From Bacteroidota bacterium (lineage in GTDB: Bacteria; Bacteroidota; Bacteroidia; UKL13-3), in contig CANJUD010000018.1 of assembly GCA_947477885.1 (NCBI GenBank), forward strand, positions 1 through 34,096: a stretch of 34,096 nucleotides of DNA. Reading direction: 5' to 3'. The position numbers and the translations under genes were made by a program. This document shows, in pieces, positions 33,339-34,096 of this stretch. Below the pieces are notes generated by a model that searched no databases, had not been told where the DNA came from, and saw only the letters and a list, made by a program, of their open reading frames with translations. Each line of letters starts with the position of its first letter. Positions within the stretch are counted from its first letter, which is position 1.

Positions 33339-33367
33339 AATTATTTGATGGTGTATTATTTACTTTG

Positions 33368-33375
33368 CAAAGTTA
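33368..33375 (-). promoter_or_regulatory. -7 box for purE
   Basis: Minus-strand TAACTTTG, exact match to TAnnTTTG, 29 nt before the purE ATG. Confidence 0.5.
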
Positions 33376-33406
33376 CAGCTTGTTCGGGTATTTTAAACAT
33401 CTCACC

Positions 33407-33414
33407 TATATTTG
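33407..33414 (+). promoter_or_regulatory. -7 box for tRNA-Ser
   Basis: TATATTTG, exact match, about 50 nt before the mature tRNA end. Confidence 0.5.
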
Positions 33415-33465
33415 CAGTGCATTTATGTGGTTGGTGTCCCCACCAATCACATTGGTTGATAGTTC

Positions 33466-33550
33466 GGAGAGATGTCAGAGTGGCCGATCGAGCACGCTTG
33501 GAAAGCGTGTATACCGCAAGGTATCGAGGGTTCGAATCCCTCTCTCTCCG
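33466..33550 (+). tRNA. tRNA-Ser (anticodon GGA)
   Basis: An 85-nt class II tRNA. The acceptor stem GGAGAGA pairs with TCTCTCC, the anticodon stem (33493-33497/33505-33509) holds a TTGGAAA loop with GGA at 33500-33502, a long variable arm follows, and the T arm has GGTTCGAAT. The discriminator base is G, as for serine. CCA is not encoded. An integrase gene lies downstream, so its 3' end is a likely attachment site. Confidence 0.95.
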
Positions 33551-33575
33551 CATCATTTCTAACAAGAAATAAGCT

Positions 33576-33611
33576 AAAACCCTGATTATCAATGATAATC
33601 GGGGTTTTTTT
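33576..33611 (+). terminator. Rho-independent terminator after tRNA-Ser
   Basis: Stem 33578-33590/33594-33606 (AACCCTGATTATC with its complement, one G-T pair), 3-nt loop, followed by a T-run. Confidence 0.85.
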
Positions 33612-33675
33612 ATGGAAAAACATGGCTCTGTAAACGACTTAAAACGCCATAAAACGACACATTTATTTTGCAACT

Positions 33676-33711
33676 TGTGACGTAATCCAAAAAAACACCA
33701 ATTACGTCACA
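33676..33711. repeat. Perfect 11-nt inverted repeat before integrase
   Basis: TGTGACGTAAT (33676-33686) and ATTACGTCACA (33701-33711) are exactly complementary with a 14-nt gap. It may be an integrase arm site, an excisionase site or an operator of the integrase gene. Confidence 0.6.
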
Positions 33712-33751
33712 GTATGTCGCTCAATGTCGCGTCCTGTCTCGTTTTGACGTT

Positions 33752-33781
33752 TTGCAACTCGAGATTTTGTCATCAAATTTG
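33752..33781 (+). promoter_or_regulatory. Putative promoter of integrase gene
   Basis: TTG (33752-33754), 19 nt, CAAATTTG (33774-33781): one mismatch from the TAnnTTTG consensus, with correct spacing. The leader would be about 28 nt. Confidence 0.4.
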
Positions 33782-33815
33782 TACTCAAAATGGGGGGCCA
33801 TTTGATAAAATTATT

Positions 33816-34096
33816 ATGTCGTCAAAAACAACTTTCAGATTGATGTTTTACATCAACAGATCCCGTCCTACAAAAAACGGAGACTGCCCCATTAACATGC
33901 GAATTACCATCAACGGTCAATCGCTCGCCATGTTCACAAAAAGATACGTGCAACCCGATGTTTGGGATGGCAAACTTGGAATGTGCAAAGGAAAAACATC
34001 AGAAGCTTTAGAAGTAAATCGTTACATGGAAGCGTTCAAAGCAAATGCGTATAACAAGTACGCAGACCTTAACGCCCTCTATGACCAAGCAACTCC
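33816..34096 (+). CDS. Phage-type tyrosine integrase, N-terminal part (partial)
   Basis: The frame from the ATG at 33816 stays open to the window end (93 codons). The translation begins MSSKTTFRLMFYINRSRPTK and continues with NGDCPINMRITINGQ, FTKRYVQPDVWDGKLGMCKGKT, and ALEVNRYMEAFKANAYNKY. This is the arm-DNA-binding N-terminus of Bacteroidota integrases, in which a short beta-sheet is followed by xVxPxxWD and a helix. The catalytic R..H-R-Y part would lie beyond the window. It points away from tRNA-Ser(GGA), which lies 265 bp upstream, so an integrative element (phage, ICE or transposon) has probably inserted at the tRNA gene. Base composition is richer in GC than the neighbours, supporting recent transfer. 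Confidence 0.85.
   Translation, partial: MSSKTTFRLMFYINRSRPTKNGDCPINMRITINGQSLAMFTKRYVQPDVWDGKLGMCKGKTSEALEVNRYMEAFKANAYNKYADLNALYDQAT

Noticed and set aside
33282-33673. Short frames over the tRNA-Ser gene on both strands
   Set aside because: They cover the tRNA and purE promoter region; tRNA structure explains the sequence.

Overview
The window looks like a chromosomal segment of a Bacteroidota species, probably an environmental Sphingobacteriia/Chitinophagia-type lineage; I cannot name the genus. The signs are a type IX secretion sorting tail (10059-10916), a FISUMP-domain secreted protein, a large DUF4175 protein, a Bacteroidota-type tyrosine integrase, and many promoters of the TTG-N19/20-TAnnTTTG class with almost no Shine-Dalgarno sequences. 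The DNA is AT-rich, with frequent short TATATA runs and liberal use of the ATA codon.

Left part (1-7644) is accessory DNA. After about 680 bp with no convincing gene come three small single-gene units on the + strand: a lipoprotein, a PH-domain membrane protein and a GNAT acetyltransferase. The two spacers between them (about 180 bp each) hold long imperfect hairpins bounded by AAC and GTT, reminiscent of integron attC sites. Then comes a compact five-gene operon (2967-7293): a heme-oxygenase-like di-iron oxidase, a cupin protein, a PaaE-like ferredoxin reductase with a plant-type 2Fe-2S domain, a class I SAM methyltransferase and a TauD-type Fe(II)/2-oxoglutarate dioxygenase. The overlapping di-iron oxidase and cupin genes resemble a split version of the N-nitrosating enzyme SznF. 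The cluster is the best candidate for an undescribed small-molecule pathway. A 45-nt inverted repeat (502-546 and 7337-7381) brackets the cassettes and the operon.

Middle part (7645-28564) is mostly ordinary genome: the FISUMP protein, a beta-CASP nuclease, a T9SS cargo protein, an outer-membrane barrel, a cytochrome b plus sulfite-oxidase-like molybdoenzyme pair, an OmpA-family protein, a thioredoxin-like protein, ftcD-purB (formimino-folate and purine metabolism), dinD, the DUF4175 protein, an amino-acid permease, an M23 peptidase, a DUF983 protein, a small CxxC membrane protein and gatB. Intergenic spaces carry several dispersed repeats, one of which encodes the last residues of the DUF983 protein.

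Right part (28688-34096) returns to mixed content: a hypothetical secreted protein, a REP-like palindrome cluster beside its likely RAYT transposase, a C-terminal remnant of a YhcG/DUF1016 nuclease, PBP1A, a tandem/inverted repeat spacer, purE, tRNA-Ser(GGA), a terminator, and the 5' end of a phage-type integrase running off the window. This is probably the edge of an integrative element at the tRNA gene.
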